50,000 nt of DNA from positions 1 through 50,000 of the forward strand of contig RPFO01000697.1 of the NCBI GenBank assembly GCA_009746045.1, read 5' to 3'. This document shows, in pieces, positions 40,033 to 49,935 of this stretch. The first letter of the stretch is position 1. Every line of letters begins with the position of its first letter. Under the pieces are notes generated by a model. The model was given only the letters and a program-made list of their open reading frames with translations. It searched no databases and was not told the origin of the DNA. This DNA is from Mesostigma viride (Eukaryota > Streptophyta > Mesostigmatophyceae > Mesostigmatales > Mesostigmataceae). The position numbers and the translations under genes are program-made.

Positions 40033-42194
40033 ATGCCAACACGGTACCAAACAAGGAACGCCAGAGAGACAGAAGACGAGCTTAGGGAGAGAGATTCAGA
40101 TAATAGGGAGATAGAACCGGTAGACAACCACGAGCACGGTACAGAAGGGCTAGAGGTACCACCACAAGTCCAAGTAGAGACAGGTACAGGTGAGGTCATG
40201 GAGAGACCTGTGGAAGGCTCCCTACGATCCAGATCTAGTTCCCCAGCGGATGGGGACAATCTAGACGCCTTGACAAGGCAGGAAGAGGACAGAAGTGACC
40301 AAGAGATACTCCAGGGGGGCTCGCAGCAGCAGCAACAGCACAGCAACAACAACTCCAGACGAGACCACAATGGCCACCATCGGATCCTGAGCAGCAGGGG
40401 GACGAGCATGAAGATACCCTGCACTACCGCCATCAGCAGCCAGCCACCGGGCGGCCTACGCATCCTTGGGCAGGTCGGGGGCGGCCCCAGGGACCTCCAC
40501 CGGGCCCCACACACCGGGGCAGACGCAGAGTGTCCTTCGGCAGCACGTCTCTGTTACCCACGGCGCTCTGGTATTCGGATGAGGAAGGGGAGATCCCAGG
40601 GGCAGATGGCGAGTTCGATGACTTGGAAGGGACTAACGAGGCAGACGAGGGAACTGTCACGCAGGGCCCGCCCGTTGGTACTCATAGACCACGGACCAGC
40701 CCAGGGGAGACCAGGAGCAGTGTCACCACCCGAGACGAGGAGACTCACACGCCAGTCCAGCGCCCGGCACCTCAACCGCAGCGCCCACGGGTGCTTGACC
40801 AAAGCGCGGTCCCTCGCCTGCGCCTGCTGGCAACCTCAGCTTCAGCAGGGTGGCCTTGGATGACCCGGGGTACGAACACCCCTCATCCGTCCAGGTGCGG
40901 CGGACTCATGGTACGCCGCCCAGATCCAGCTCTCTCCCCCGGTCGCAGCCCCCCACTTCGGCGATATCCCCCACGTAGACGTCGGTGGGCCCGTCACCGC
41001 CGCGGTAAAGGCCCCACCGATGCCCAATTTCAAGAATGTACCCAAGCTGCACGCGGACATGAAACCGCGCGAGGTAGAGGAATGGGGACGCATGTGGCGA
41101 GCAGTATACCATCTGGCGCAATCATCACAACTGGCAGCTGGCCACCAGCGATCTGATTGCTAGTGATTAACTCCTGTATGGACCCCTCGGTGTAAGCATC
41201 TTGAACTGTGAGAGCATCGCGTCCCAGTCATACCCGCAAACCTTGGCGGAACTGATGGACCGGTGCGTCGCAAGCTGGTGCCCCCAGATGCTACACTCCA
41301 CGAGCGGATGGCCTTCAGCAAGCTGCGCCAGGGGACCACCCCATATCGCGAGTTTCTGTCTAAGTTCGAGTCCAGCGCCGCCTACCTGGCTGACATGACC
41401 TGGTACGAGTACAAGAGCAGGTTCATCGAGGCACTCTGTCCTGAGCTGCAGGACGAGGTATTCAAGCACTATGCTGATGTCCCTTGGGAAGAGTGGGACA
41501 TCTTGAATATCCAGAGGTATCTCCTACAGGTGGCCGACGTAGTGGCTCGCGGGCGTGCCCCTCAGTGCGCCGTTTCTTCAGACCTGCTCCCCCGCGACGG
41601 GTGAATCAGATGTACTCCACTGATTTCGCCGGCGAGGAGGAGGACGAGTACCTCGACGACCCTGACGAGGGCTACACTGACCATGGCGTCAACGCGATCG
41701 ACGCTAGCAAGGCGCGCTGCTTCATGTGCAGCGAGGTGGGGCACCTCAAGCGCGACTGCCCCAAGCTCCGGGGCAAGAACGCCAGTCGTGGGACAGGAGA
41801 AGGGACACCCAGTGTTCGTTTCTCCGGCCCGGCCTTCGGCAGCCGCCCCGACTCCTCCGGTCCTCGGGACCGACCCCGCAACGCGGGTGAGCGTGCGGCT
41901 CGCCTGCAGCACGCCAGACAGGTCCCGACGCAGTACCAGCAGCCGCGACCACCCGCGACCAGCTCTACCAAGGGTGTGTTGCGCGCGGTCAACGAGATTG
42001 AGGCGCGGCGACAGTCCTCCTCTTCCGGCCAAACGCAGGCAGTGGCTGGCTACGAGTATGACGACGAGGAGGGGGCTGACGAAGAGGAGGAGGGGGGGAA
42101 GAGGGCGGGTGGTCGGGCGAGGCGGCCTCCCGTCCCACCGCTCCTCGGGAGTAGTAGCCCTGCCCATGGGCTTGGGTCCCGGGGTAGGGGATAG
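40033..42194 (+). pseudogene. gag: Gag of element A (frameshifted)
   Basis: Structural protein of the particle. The ATG is at 40033 (MPTRYQTRNARETEDELRER). An N-terminal acidic/Gln-rich region is followed by a core around PMPNFKNVPKLHADMKPREV with EEWGRMWRAVYHL (about 41020-41130) and FSKLRQGTTPYREFLSKFES with YKSRFIEALCPELQDEVFKH (41310-41480), the retrotransposon Gag pattern. A CCHC zinc knuckle CFMCSEVGHLKRDC lies at about 41720-41761, binding RNA. The frame changes near 40340, 40840, 40975, 41165, 41262 and 41575, the pieces being otherwise co-linear. The last segment ends in a TAG at 42194 and overlaps the next frame. Confidence 0.85.
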
Positions 42195-42905
42195 GGTAGA
42201 AAAATCAGATGGTAGCCCAGACGCGGAGTCAACTAGAGTAGAGGTAGACGTCAATAACGTGGCCGCAGACGCGTCCACCCAACCGGCGGCGCGTGCATCT
42301 CAAGGAGATTCGCGGCATCTGTTTCTTTTCAGCGGAGGGTTACTGGTCCCTCCCACCGTCCTTGATCCGTATTTGAAGGAGAAAACGATCATGGACGTGA
42401 AGTTCCTGGTCGACACCGGCGCCTCCACGTCCTTCATCAACGAGGCCCTGGTGCGTCGGCTGGGCCTGGTACCCCGGCCTCACACCACGGCAGTATATGT
42501 CACCTACTCAGACGGTCGGCGACACCAATCGCCGGGCCTAGCAGACATCAAGGGTGTGCTGCAGGGCACGCCGGTGGACCTGGTGGCGACTATTGCGCCG
42601 CTGGGCGCTGCCGACATCATCATTGGAGTGGACTGGCTGGACAAGCAGGATGTGGACATCAGTGTGCGCCGGCGGGTAGTTTGGTTTCCGGATGGTTCAT
42701 TCTGGTGCCCAGACAGCGAGTATAGGGCACAGGCCGCGGAGGTCCATAACATTACACACGAGCGCTCGGCGGACGGGCCTCGACCAGCGTCCCAGATCCT
42801 GATGAGTAGCAAGACGCTGGCGCGCCAGCTCCGGAAGGGCAAGGAGTACGCGATGTATCGCATAGACCTGGACAGCACTCAGGCTCTGCTTAACGAGATT
42901 GGTGC
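42190..42905 (+). CDS. pol: Aspartic protease of element A
   Basis: Processes the polyprotein. The frame is +1 relative to the zinc-knuckle frame and overlaps it. It reads MDVKFLVDTGASTSFINEAL, with the catalytic Asp in DTGAS at about 42412, and then ADIIIGVDWLDKQDVDISVR, the second conserved block (the usual IIGMDWL). The gag/pol overlap could be a real +1 frameshift site or simply one of the many indels. The frame decays near 42905, where the RT lead-in continues in another frame. Confidence 0.88.
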
Positions 42906-43735
42906 CGGTTCACACCGGACGAGCTGGCGCGGTTCAATGCCGTCCTGGAGAAGCGCACTACCCTTTTTGCGGATCGCACCCCCCAGTTCCCTCCCAATCG
43001 ATCGGTGTTACATCGTGTCCAGCTCCAGGAGGGTTCCGGGCCTACCGTGTCTCCCATGTACCGCATGGGCCCAGTCGAGCTGGTGGAGCTCAAGAAGATC
43101 CTCATTTCACTGCTCGACGCTGGGCTCATTGAACCCAGCAACAGCCCCTTCTCAGCGGGCGTGCTGCTCGTTCCCAAGCCAGGAGGCAAGTGGCGTCTGG
43201 TGACTGATTACCGGAAGCTGAACGCCATCACCGTCAAGTCCCGGTATCCTCTACCGCGGATCGACGACATCTTCAACCGTGTCCAGGGGGCTACGTGTTT
43301 CACCGTCATCGACTGTGCGGACGGGTTTTGGCAGCTGCGCATCGCGCCAGAAGACTGCCACAAGACCGCGTTCGCTACGCCCTTCGGTCACTATCAGTTT
43401 CGGGTGGCGGCAATGGGGCTGTGTAATTCGCCTGCGTCCTTCCAGATGCTGATGAATGACATCCTCCGTCCGGTGATGGGCACAGCCCACTTGCCGCAGG
43501 TCTCCCAGGACCTGGCGGACCCGCAGAAGGGGGCGCGCCCGCCCTGGACCTACAAGCGCACGTGCGCGCTGGCGTATCTGGACGACATCCTGGTGTACTC
43601 CAAGACGTTCGAGGAGCACCTGGAGGATGTGGACGCCGTGCTGCAGATCATGGAGGATGAGCACCTTTCGGCGCGGAAGGCCAAGGTGCGCGCCGGTCGC
43701 TGCGTGCCGTTTCTGGGCCATACCTGTCCGCGGAC
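42905..43735 (+). CDS. pol: Reverse transcriptase of element A
   Basis: Copies the RNA to cDNA. Lead-in RFTPDELARFNAVLEKRTTL, then LVPKPGGKWRLVTDYRKLNA (motif 1), TVIDCADGFWQLRIAPED (motif 3, catalytic Asp), FRVAAMGLCNSPASFQMLMN (motif 4) and AYLDDILVYSKTFEEHL (motif 5, YLDD). Between FQMLMN and YLDD there are about 39 residues instead of roughly 13, including LPQVSQDLADPQKGARPPWT. The frame holds to FLGH and breaks near 43730. Confidence 0.93.
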
Positions 43736-44420
43736 GGCATCGCGACCGACCCTGAGAAGATCGAGTCCGTCCAGCAATGGCCTGTCCCTACGGACGTGAA
43801 AGGGGTGCGCAGCTTCCTGGGATTGGCATCTTACTACCGACGGTTCATCCCGCGGTTTGCCACCATCGCCGCCCCGATCAACGCTCTTCTCAAGAAGGGT
43901 ACCGTTCCTTTGGGCTGAGCAGTGCCAACAGGCTTTCGAGGCGCTCAAGCGCCACCTCACCACAGCGCCAGTCCTTATCCTGCCGGACCCGGCCCTTCCT
44001 TTCGTCGTGGCTACGGACGCCAGCAAGGTGGCCATCGGGGGTGTTCTCCTGCAGGACCACGGCAAGGGCCTTCAGCCCATCGAGTACATCTCACGACGAT
44101 GATTCCGGCGGAGCGGAATTATCCAGTGCATCAGCAGGAACTCCTGGCAGTCGTCTACAGCTGCCACACGTGGCGTCATCATCTCTTGGGGGCCCAGTTT
44201 TCGGTGGCCATCAGTGAGCAGGGGGATCTCGACCCCCATCGCCTGGTGATCCACACGGACCACCGGCCGCTCACCCACCTCCTGGTGCAGCCCAACTTGA
44301 CGCCCCGCCAGGCGCGGTGGATGGAGTACCTGTCACAGTTTGCGCCGTTCAAGATCCAATATGTCAAGGGCGCGGACAATGTGGTGCCCGACGCCTCTCG
44401 CGACGGGCGGACTATTGGTT
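43735..44420 (+). CDS. pol: RT connection and RNase H of element A (frameshifted)
   Basis: Degrades the RNA strand of the hybrid. SADGIATDPEKIESVQQWPV and VRSFLGLASYYRRFIPRF (connection) are in one frame. FLWAEQCQQAFEALKRHL with VVATDASKVAIGGVLLQD (RNase H start, first catalytic Asp) are in a second. RNYPVHQQELLAVVYSCHTW with VIHTDHRPLTHLLVQPNLTP (catalytic Glu and Asp) are in a third. Breaks lie near 43905, 44100 and 44400; at least two read most simply as loss of one base. Confidence 0.88.
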
Positions 44421-46294
44421 CTACGAGGACATGGACGTGCTGCATACCACCTGTGTCCCAGTGGCCGCCCCGGGGACCGCCTACGGTGTGGAACCACGGT
44501 CTCCCCAGGCCCGCCACTTGTTTCATCTTGGGCACACCACCATGGATGACTTGTCACCCCTCCCGGAGGAGACGGTTCAACCAAGCGCCCACGAGGACGT
44601 GGACACCCCCGGGGAGGGGGAGGGGTCGCATGCGCGCGTGCCCCTTAGTCATGTGGTGCCGCCCCAGGGAATTTTTCAGCTTCAGCCGCTCGGCCCTCCC
44701 ACAGTCTTCTCAGAATTCGTCAACCAGGCGGGTACGGATGCGGCAGAACCGGCTGCGGACGCGTTCACAGTCACGTCGGACTTGGAGATGCTGATCAGCC
44801 GTTTCACGATCACGGAGGAAGCAGCACTTGAAGCCATCCGGGCACATCCCCAGCAGATGGGGGCCTATCCTTGCAAGTTCCAGGAGGGCGCCTGTTCGTG
44901 AGTCCCCAGCCGGAGGAATGGCGGCTGTATGTTCCTGAGCTCTGTAGGGCTGCCTTGCTTCACGAGCTCCATGATTCTCTTCTGGGCGGACATCAGGGAA
45001 GTCACCGTCTCCTTCCCCGGGCACGTAAGCACTTCTACTGGCCAGGGATGAAGGAGTATATCGAGACGTATGTGCGCCAGTGCCCCTCGTGTCAGATCAT
45101 GAAGTCCAGGAACACGGGCTCTCAGGCCGTCCCTAAGACGCTGCCGGATCCTATGGGTCCTTGGGATTCTATCATGATGGACTTCATCGGCCCGTTCAAG
45201 AAGACGAAGAACGGCAACAGCATGGTCTTGGTGTTCGTGGACCGCCTGACGCGCATGTGTCACCTGGCCCGTGTCCGGTCGACCTCACAGCGGAGGAGTG
45301 CGCCAAGATATACCTGACGCACGTGTTTCGGTTTCACGGGCTCAGCCGGCAGTTCATCTCTGACCGCGACAAGCTCTTCACGGCCAAATTCTGGCAGGAG
45401 TTCTTCGAGCAACTGGGCACCAAGGTGTCGCTGGGCACGGCCTACCACAGCTCGTCGTCGCACCTGGTGGAGCGGTTGAACCGCACGGTGCAAGAGACCA
45501 TGCGACACTACACCGACACGGTGGGCAGCAATTGGGAAGAACTTCTGGGCTTGGTGGAGTTTTCCCTGAACAATGCCCCCCAGGCCGCCCATGGGTTCAC
45601 CCCCTTTTTCCTCAACTCCGGCCGACACCCTCTCACACCGCTCGACTTGCTTGGGAGCCACGAACTGGGAGAGGATCAGGTCAAGCTGGATACCCTGCAA
45701 GGGGTTGAGCGGTTGCTGCAGCGGATGCACCAGGCGCATAACAGCGCGGTTCAGGGCTATCGCGCAGCGGCAGCGCGGTATCTGGAGAGGACAGCCGGCA
45801 AGCGGGATCACCGGACGCCGTCCATCGAGGTGGGCGATTGGGTCCTGGTTGAGGGCCCGCAGATCGGGCGATTTTCGCACAAGGTGGAGAAGGAGCTGAA
45901 GACTAAGCTCCGACCCATGTTCCTGGGACCCTACAAGGTCCTCACCAAGTTCGATGATGTCATGTTCCAGGTGGACATTCCAGTGTCATGGAACCTCACG
46001 TCCAACCGTTTCCACCGTGACCAGCTCAAGTTGTATCACCAGAACACCATTCAGGGTAGGGTCAATCCCCCAGCCCCACTGGAGTTCAATCCGGATACGG
46101 GGGAACAGGAGGACGAGGTGGCCGCAATCGTGGGTCACCGGGATGTCAAACGGGGACGAGGGGTCCAGCGACAATATCGGGTGCGATGGCGATTCGCACA
46201 ACACGAGTCTGAGGACTCCTGGCGCACCGCTACCGAGTTAGCGGGGTGCGCCCGCTTACTAGAAGCATACAAGAAGACGCACCAGTTGCGTTAG
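44420..46294 (+). CDS. pol: Integrase and C-terminal chromodomain of element A
   Basis: Inserts the cDNA. A variable spacer is followed by the HHCC zinc finger: LLHELHDSLLGGHQGSHRLL then CPSCQIMKS (44950-45100). Catalytic core: SIMMDFIGPFKKTKNGNSMV (first Asp), then after a frame change near 45285 RQFISDRDKLFTAKFWQEFF (second Asp) and SSSHLVERLNRTVQETMRHY (Glu in VERLNRTV). The GPY/F-type segment LKTKLRPMFLGPYKVLTKFD precedes the chromodomain VAAIVGHRDVKRGRGVQRQY to RVRWRFAQHESEDSW, which is expected to guide insertion to marked chromatin. TAG at 46294. Confidence 0.92.
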
Positions 46295-46319
46295 CAGACC
46301 ACATCCGGTAGGGTGTAGG

Positions 46320-47415
46320 GTGAGGGTGGTGCGTGAGCCAGGTATTAGGTACGCGTCGACTAACGCCCTGGCATCTTGTGTGTGGGCTGTGCAGGGGGAC
46401 GCCGCGGAGGCGCTTCCCAGAGGCCAGACTCCCGTCGGCGCCGTGGAGGCTGCTGACGCAGGATTCCGGGATGCAGATGGGGAGTCCAGTGAGGGGGATT
46501 TGGTCGACATGGATATACCCGACGATCCGGAGGTCCCAGATCCGGAAGTGGGGGCAAGGACGCAGATAGCTCGTGGAGAGCCTGCGGTCCGAAGGGATGC
46601 ACCAGGGGCCGGGGACTCGAGAGATGGTGGCGGACAGACGGGGCCCTCCTCTAGTCGCGAGCGTCGGCAAGAAGCCTCGTCAAGGCCTGGAGCACCGGAC
46701 GCGCGTACGTTGCAGCTGGTAAAGGAGCTGCACGAGGAGACGTTCAATCCCCGGGTGTTCTTGCGTGACTACGGTCGGGAAGCCCTGTTGGAACGACGAC
46801 GGCGTCGCCGTAATCAAATGCCGTCGGACCTCCGCGCTGATTCTATCATGGCGCGGGTCGGCCCTGTGCAGATGGAGACGTTTCGAGGGTTCGTGCGGCG
46901 CAACGCGAGGTTCCGGATCGAGACCCGCACGGCTGCGCGCAACGGCGTGGTGGTCGGGCCGGACCGACTGGGAAACACATGAGCGGGAATGCTCCTGTCA
47001 CGAGTGCATGAACACGCTGGAAGCGGGTCTGGCATTCTCACGGCTCCTTCTCCTCTTACTTCCACCCCCAGTGCGGAAGCTGCTGGCATACCACTTCCCC
47101 CGGTATCTTCCGCCAGAGGGGGCGCTACGGGGTGAAAAATGCCTGCGAGAAGGGCAGTATTCGTTACGGCAGGCTCTGGATCGCATCGTGGCTATGGATG
47201 CTGAGGACCAGGATGACGGGAGTGAGGGGTATGACTCCGGTTCCGACGACGACCATCCTCCACACCCTCCCTCTCGTTCCCCTCCGCGGGATCCGCCCTC
47301 TCGGGGCTCCCAGGGGAGCGGCGGAAGAAGCCGTCCTGTGCCTCGTTATGAGGCGCCACCGCCGGCGACGGGCTGGGGGCGACCTTCAGGGCGCGAGACG
47401 CGGAGTCCATTACAA
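46320..47415 (+). CDS. Accessory region 1 of element A (unknown function)
   Basis: Sense-strand coding-like sequence just after the integrase stop. Frame one (to 46982) has an acidic segment DLVDMDIPDDPEVPDPEVGA and a basic one, LLERRRRRRNQMPSDLRADS. Near 46985 it passes to another frame with CSCHECMNTLEAG, YHFPRYLPPEGALRGEKCLR, an acidic DDGSEGYDSGSDDDH and SRSPPRDPPSRGSQGSGGRS. That frame runs exactly to the left end of the inverted-repeat insertion at 47416. There is no good ATG at the start (the first codon of the open frame is GTG). No homologue recognised and no convincing membrane anchor, so not an obvious envelope protein. Confidence 0.55.
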
Positions 47416-47580
47416 TTCGTTCAAGTGGCCCGCCGGAGCGGCTGTACAATTTTTCCCAGTGAGCGCGCTGCCAAGTGTACTTGTGGGCAAATTTTTAGGT
47501 GCCCCGTCACTTCGAGGTACTAAAAATTAGGATACGGTACGAATTCAGCGAATTTCAGCGAATTTTCAGTCGAACCAAAG

Positions 47581-47774
47581 GAAGTGACGGCAACTACAAA
47601 AAAGTTTCCGTTACGAATTTTCAGCCCAACACTCGCGCAAAATGAAGTGACGGCAACTACCAAAAAGTTTCCGTTACGAATTTTCACTCCCACACGTTTG
47701 CACAAGAGGAAGTGACGGCAACTACCAAAAAGTTTCCGTTACGAATTTTCAGTCCCACACTTCGCGCAAATTTT
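47581..47774. repeat. Three tandem units of about 64 bp
   Basis: Units start at 47581, 47644 and 47709 with GAAGTGACGGCAACTAC, then AAAAAGTTTCCGTTACGAAT and TTTCA. They lie inside the inverted-repeat insertion. Confidence 0.95.
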
Positions 47775-48072
47775 AGTAGGGCTGCACGCAAGCTACCTTT
47801 CAAAATTTTGCGCTAGTATGGAACGCATTTCATTCGTCTGGAGGAACGCTGCCCGCCAACTACCCCCGTTCAGAAAGTTCCGCCGAAATTTACTTGAGAT
47901 TTGGAAATCTGAACGTCCGCGCAAATTTTAGTAGGGCTGCACGCAAGCTACCTTTCAAAATTTTGCGCAAGTATGGAACGCAATTCATTCGTCCGGAGGA
48001 ATGCTGCTCGTCAACTGCCCCCGTTCAGAAAGTTGCGCCGAACTTTACTTGAGATTTGGAAATCTGAACGTG
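47763..48072. repeat. Two tandem units of 155 bp
   Basis: Units 47763-47917 and 47918-48072 share CGCGCAAATTTTAGTAGGGC, CTGCACGCAAGCTACCTTTC and TTGAGATTTGGAAATCTGAA, with scattered substitutions. Confidence 0.95.
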
Positions 48073-48179
48073 CGGTTGGAGTTTCGCGGGGAAACCCAAG
48101 TTCCCGAGTAATTCACCAATGACGCGCTTCGAACACTTGCCCGCTAAAACCTAAGCAGCCGCTCCGGCTGGCCACTTAA

Positions 48180-49715
48180 ACGAAACGGGATGTTCCGAGG
48201 GCTACCGGATGGGGTGGGGGCAGCCAAACCGCTCCTCGACGTGTTCCGGAGTGGCCGGCACGTCGTCGCTCGCCATCACCGCCCTCCCGCTCGCGTTCCC
48301 GCTCGGACTCCGGGACTGATGTACGCCCCGCTCGCCAAGCGTCACCACCACCTCGCCGACCAGAGGATCGGCAATGGGAGCGCACGTGGGGGTCGGCGGT
48401 GGAGTTGGAGCGAGAGCGAGAGAATCGGCGACGGCGAACGGATCCGACAGAGACCGCGGTGGCCAGGGCCGAACGGCCGGCTAGAGAGGAGCCGATTGAT
48501 GAGGTTCCCGCTGGCACCCCGCCCGAGGCGGGCCAAGAAGAGCCTACCTTCCATGTCTCCCTGGAGCCTCGCTCCCGAGCGGAAGAGGTTCCACCGGAGC
48601 CCAACTTCTTGGTCTCCTTGGAGCCTCGTCCCCGGCCTGCCCAGGCCGGATCGTCGATGTCACGTCCTGCGGAGGGACCCAGCAGACCCACCACCACCTC
48701 GGATCGACACTCGCACCTTCCCGCGGAGGGACCGTGCTTACCTAGTACCGTACGGAATGCCGCGGAGGGTCCCAGCGTGGCGGGCGTCATGGTGCCGGCG
48801 GAACCCGTGGTTACCATTGAGACGCTCGTGGCAGCGGTGCAATCAGGGCAGGGTCTCATACAGCGGATGCTGGACCAGCTCGGGCGCCAGGGCGATCACT
48901 CAGTCGCCACCTCAGTAGGCTACGAGGCTGCTTCCCGGGCAGCCTCACACGAGGAGTGGTCGATGGGGGACTTCATACGGACAATTCCGGGGAGGACCGT
49001 AAGACATGGTGGGCCGGGGCCTCGAACGGAGAAGTTGTGTGTGGTGTTCGAGGGACCTTTGATCTCGGTCCCTCCTGGCATGCACCTGCCCGCCCCTTTG
49101 GTTTTTCAAGCGGGCCCTTGGTGCGCGGTTGACCGTGGTGCTTACTGGGAACAACTAGAAATCACCTTCTTCCCACAGGCGCCGCTGCCCTTGCCGCAAC
49201 CCGACGACCTTCGTTTTCCCCGGACGGTGGGCCACACGGTGCGGTTCGGTACCGAGGATTGGTGGGATTGGAGGTATCAGGTGGATGGAGTGGGGCACGT
49301 GGTTACGCCGCCCAAGGTGGCCCCGGCGGAAGGGCGTGCCTTCCTGGAACGGGTGGTGCCGGACATTGTAGGGGCCCCCAGGGCGACCATCCTGGAGGAT
49401 CACGTGCGCACCGAGGTTTTTATGATGGGGGTGAAGTTTGTTCGTGATCACCGCTGTGGGGTGGCGGATTGGTCGGCGCTGACCCTTCTCTTTACCCACC
49501 CCCAGTATCTCGCTGGGTTCCTGGCCATGTGGCCCCGGGGTACGTGGGTGGAGCTGTCCCGGTTGGGTCGGCAGAAGACGTCCCCATATCAGATCGCCTT
49601 CGAGGTGGACCTATGTGCGCATCCAGGGGTGATGACTCATATTATGACCCCCGTGGGGCGACGGGCTCTCCTTGAGGCCCAGCAGCTGCGGCGGACTACT
49701 AGCGGCGGACGCTAG
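48180..49715 (+). CDS. Accessory ORF 2 of element A, 3' of integrase (unknown function)
   Basis: The longest intact frame of the element: open from 48180 to a TAG at 49713-49715, about 510 codons. The N-terminal part is Arg/Ser-rich (RRRSPSPPSRSRSRSDSGTD), then charged (ELERERENRRRRTDP) and Pro/Glu-rich with a repeated SLEPR motif (FHVSLEPRSRAEEVPPEPNF, FLVSLEPRPRPAQAG). A short helix (IETLVAAVQSGQGLIQRMLD) precedes a C-terminal domain of about 230 residues with many Trp and aromatics (VGHTVRFGTEDWWDWRYQVD; HRCGVADWSALTLLFTHPQY). No signal peptide or membrane helix. The first in-frame ATG is only at about 48657, so the start is unclear; expression by fusion or splicing is possible. Family not recognised. 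Confidence 0.7.
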   Translation, partial: TKRDVPRATGWGGGSQTAPRRVPEWPARRRSPSPPSRSRSRSDSGTDVRPARQASPPPRRPEDRQWERTWGSAVELERERENRRRRTDPTETAVARAERPAREEPIDEVPAGTPPEAGQEEPTFHVSLEPRSRAEEVPPEPNFLVSLEPRPRPAQAGSSMSRPAEGPSRPTTTSDRHSHLPAEGPCLPSTVRNAAEGPSVAGVMVPAEPVVTIETLVAAVQSGQGLIQRMLDQLGRQGDHSVATSVGYEAASRAASHEEWSMGDFIRTIPGRTVRHGGPGPRTEKLCVVFEGPLISVPPGMHLPAPLVFQAGPWCAVDRGAYWEQLEITFFPQAPLPLPQPDDLRFPRTVGHTVRFGTEDWWDWRYQVDGVGHVVTPPKVAPAEGRAFLERVVPDIVGAPRATILEDHVRTEVFMMGVKFVRDHRCGVADWSALTLLFTHPQYLAGFLAMWPRGTWVELSRLGRQKTSPYQIAFEVDLCAHPGVMTHIMTPVGRRALLEAQQLRRTTSGGR

Positions 49716-49918
49716 AGTAAATAGTTCAGTTTCGGGATGGATAGCGGAGTCCAATCCCCAAAGTTTTCGCTACTACGTCAGGGTTGGGCATGTGTATCAA
49801 CCTCTAGAGGAACTGGCATTACTGACCTGCGGGTGCACCGAGGTCGGGACATAGTACTCTTATAGTAGTCTTGTTTTGTGATCCTATTATACCTTTGTAC
49901 GGTAGGGACTACCGACCC

Positions 49919-49935
49919 CCGTGGGGGGGGAGGAG
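49919..49935 (+). other. Polypurine tract of element A
   Basis: A purine run with one T (GGGGGGGGAGGAG at its end) immediately before the 3' LTR, the expected plus-strand primer. Confidence 0.85.

Larger units (their letters stand above)
47416..48184. mobile_element. Terminal-inverted-repeat insertion (MITE-like) within element A
   Basis: The left end TTCGTTCAAGTGGCCCGCCG (then GAGCGGCTG) and the right end CAGCCGCTCCGGCTGGCCAC (then TTAAACGAA) are inverse complements over 29 bp with two mismatches. The interior is AT-rich between GC-rich flanks, has no ORF and is packed with tandem repeats. No target-site duplication is obvious at these exact limits. It appears to interrupt the accessory coding region. 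Confidence 0.65.

Noticed and set aside
41562-42278. 238-codon minus-strand frame over gag
   Set aside because: Antisense to the zinc-knuckle-bearing gag frame; no motif of its own.
48176-48859. 227-codon minus-strand frame over accessory ORF 2
   Set aside because: Shadow of the Arg/Ser-rich plus-strand frame; it ends within the inverted-repeat insertion.
46320-49715. Envelope gene
   Set aside because: Position fits, but there is no signal peptide, no clear transmembrane helix and no cleavage motif; composition is nuclear or RNA-binding-like rather than glycoprotein-like.
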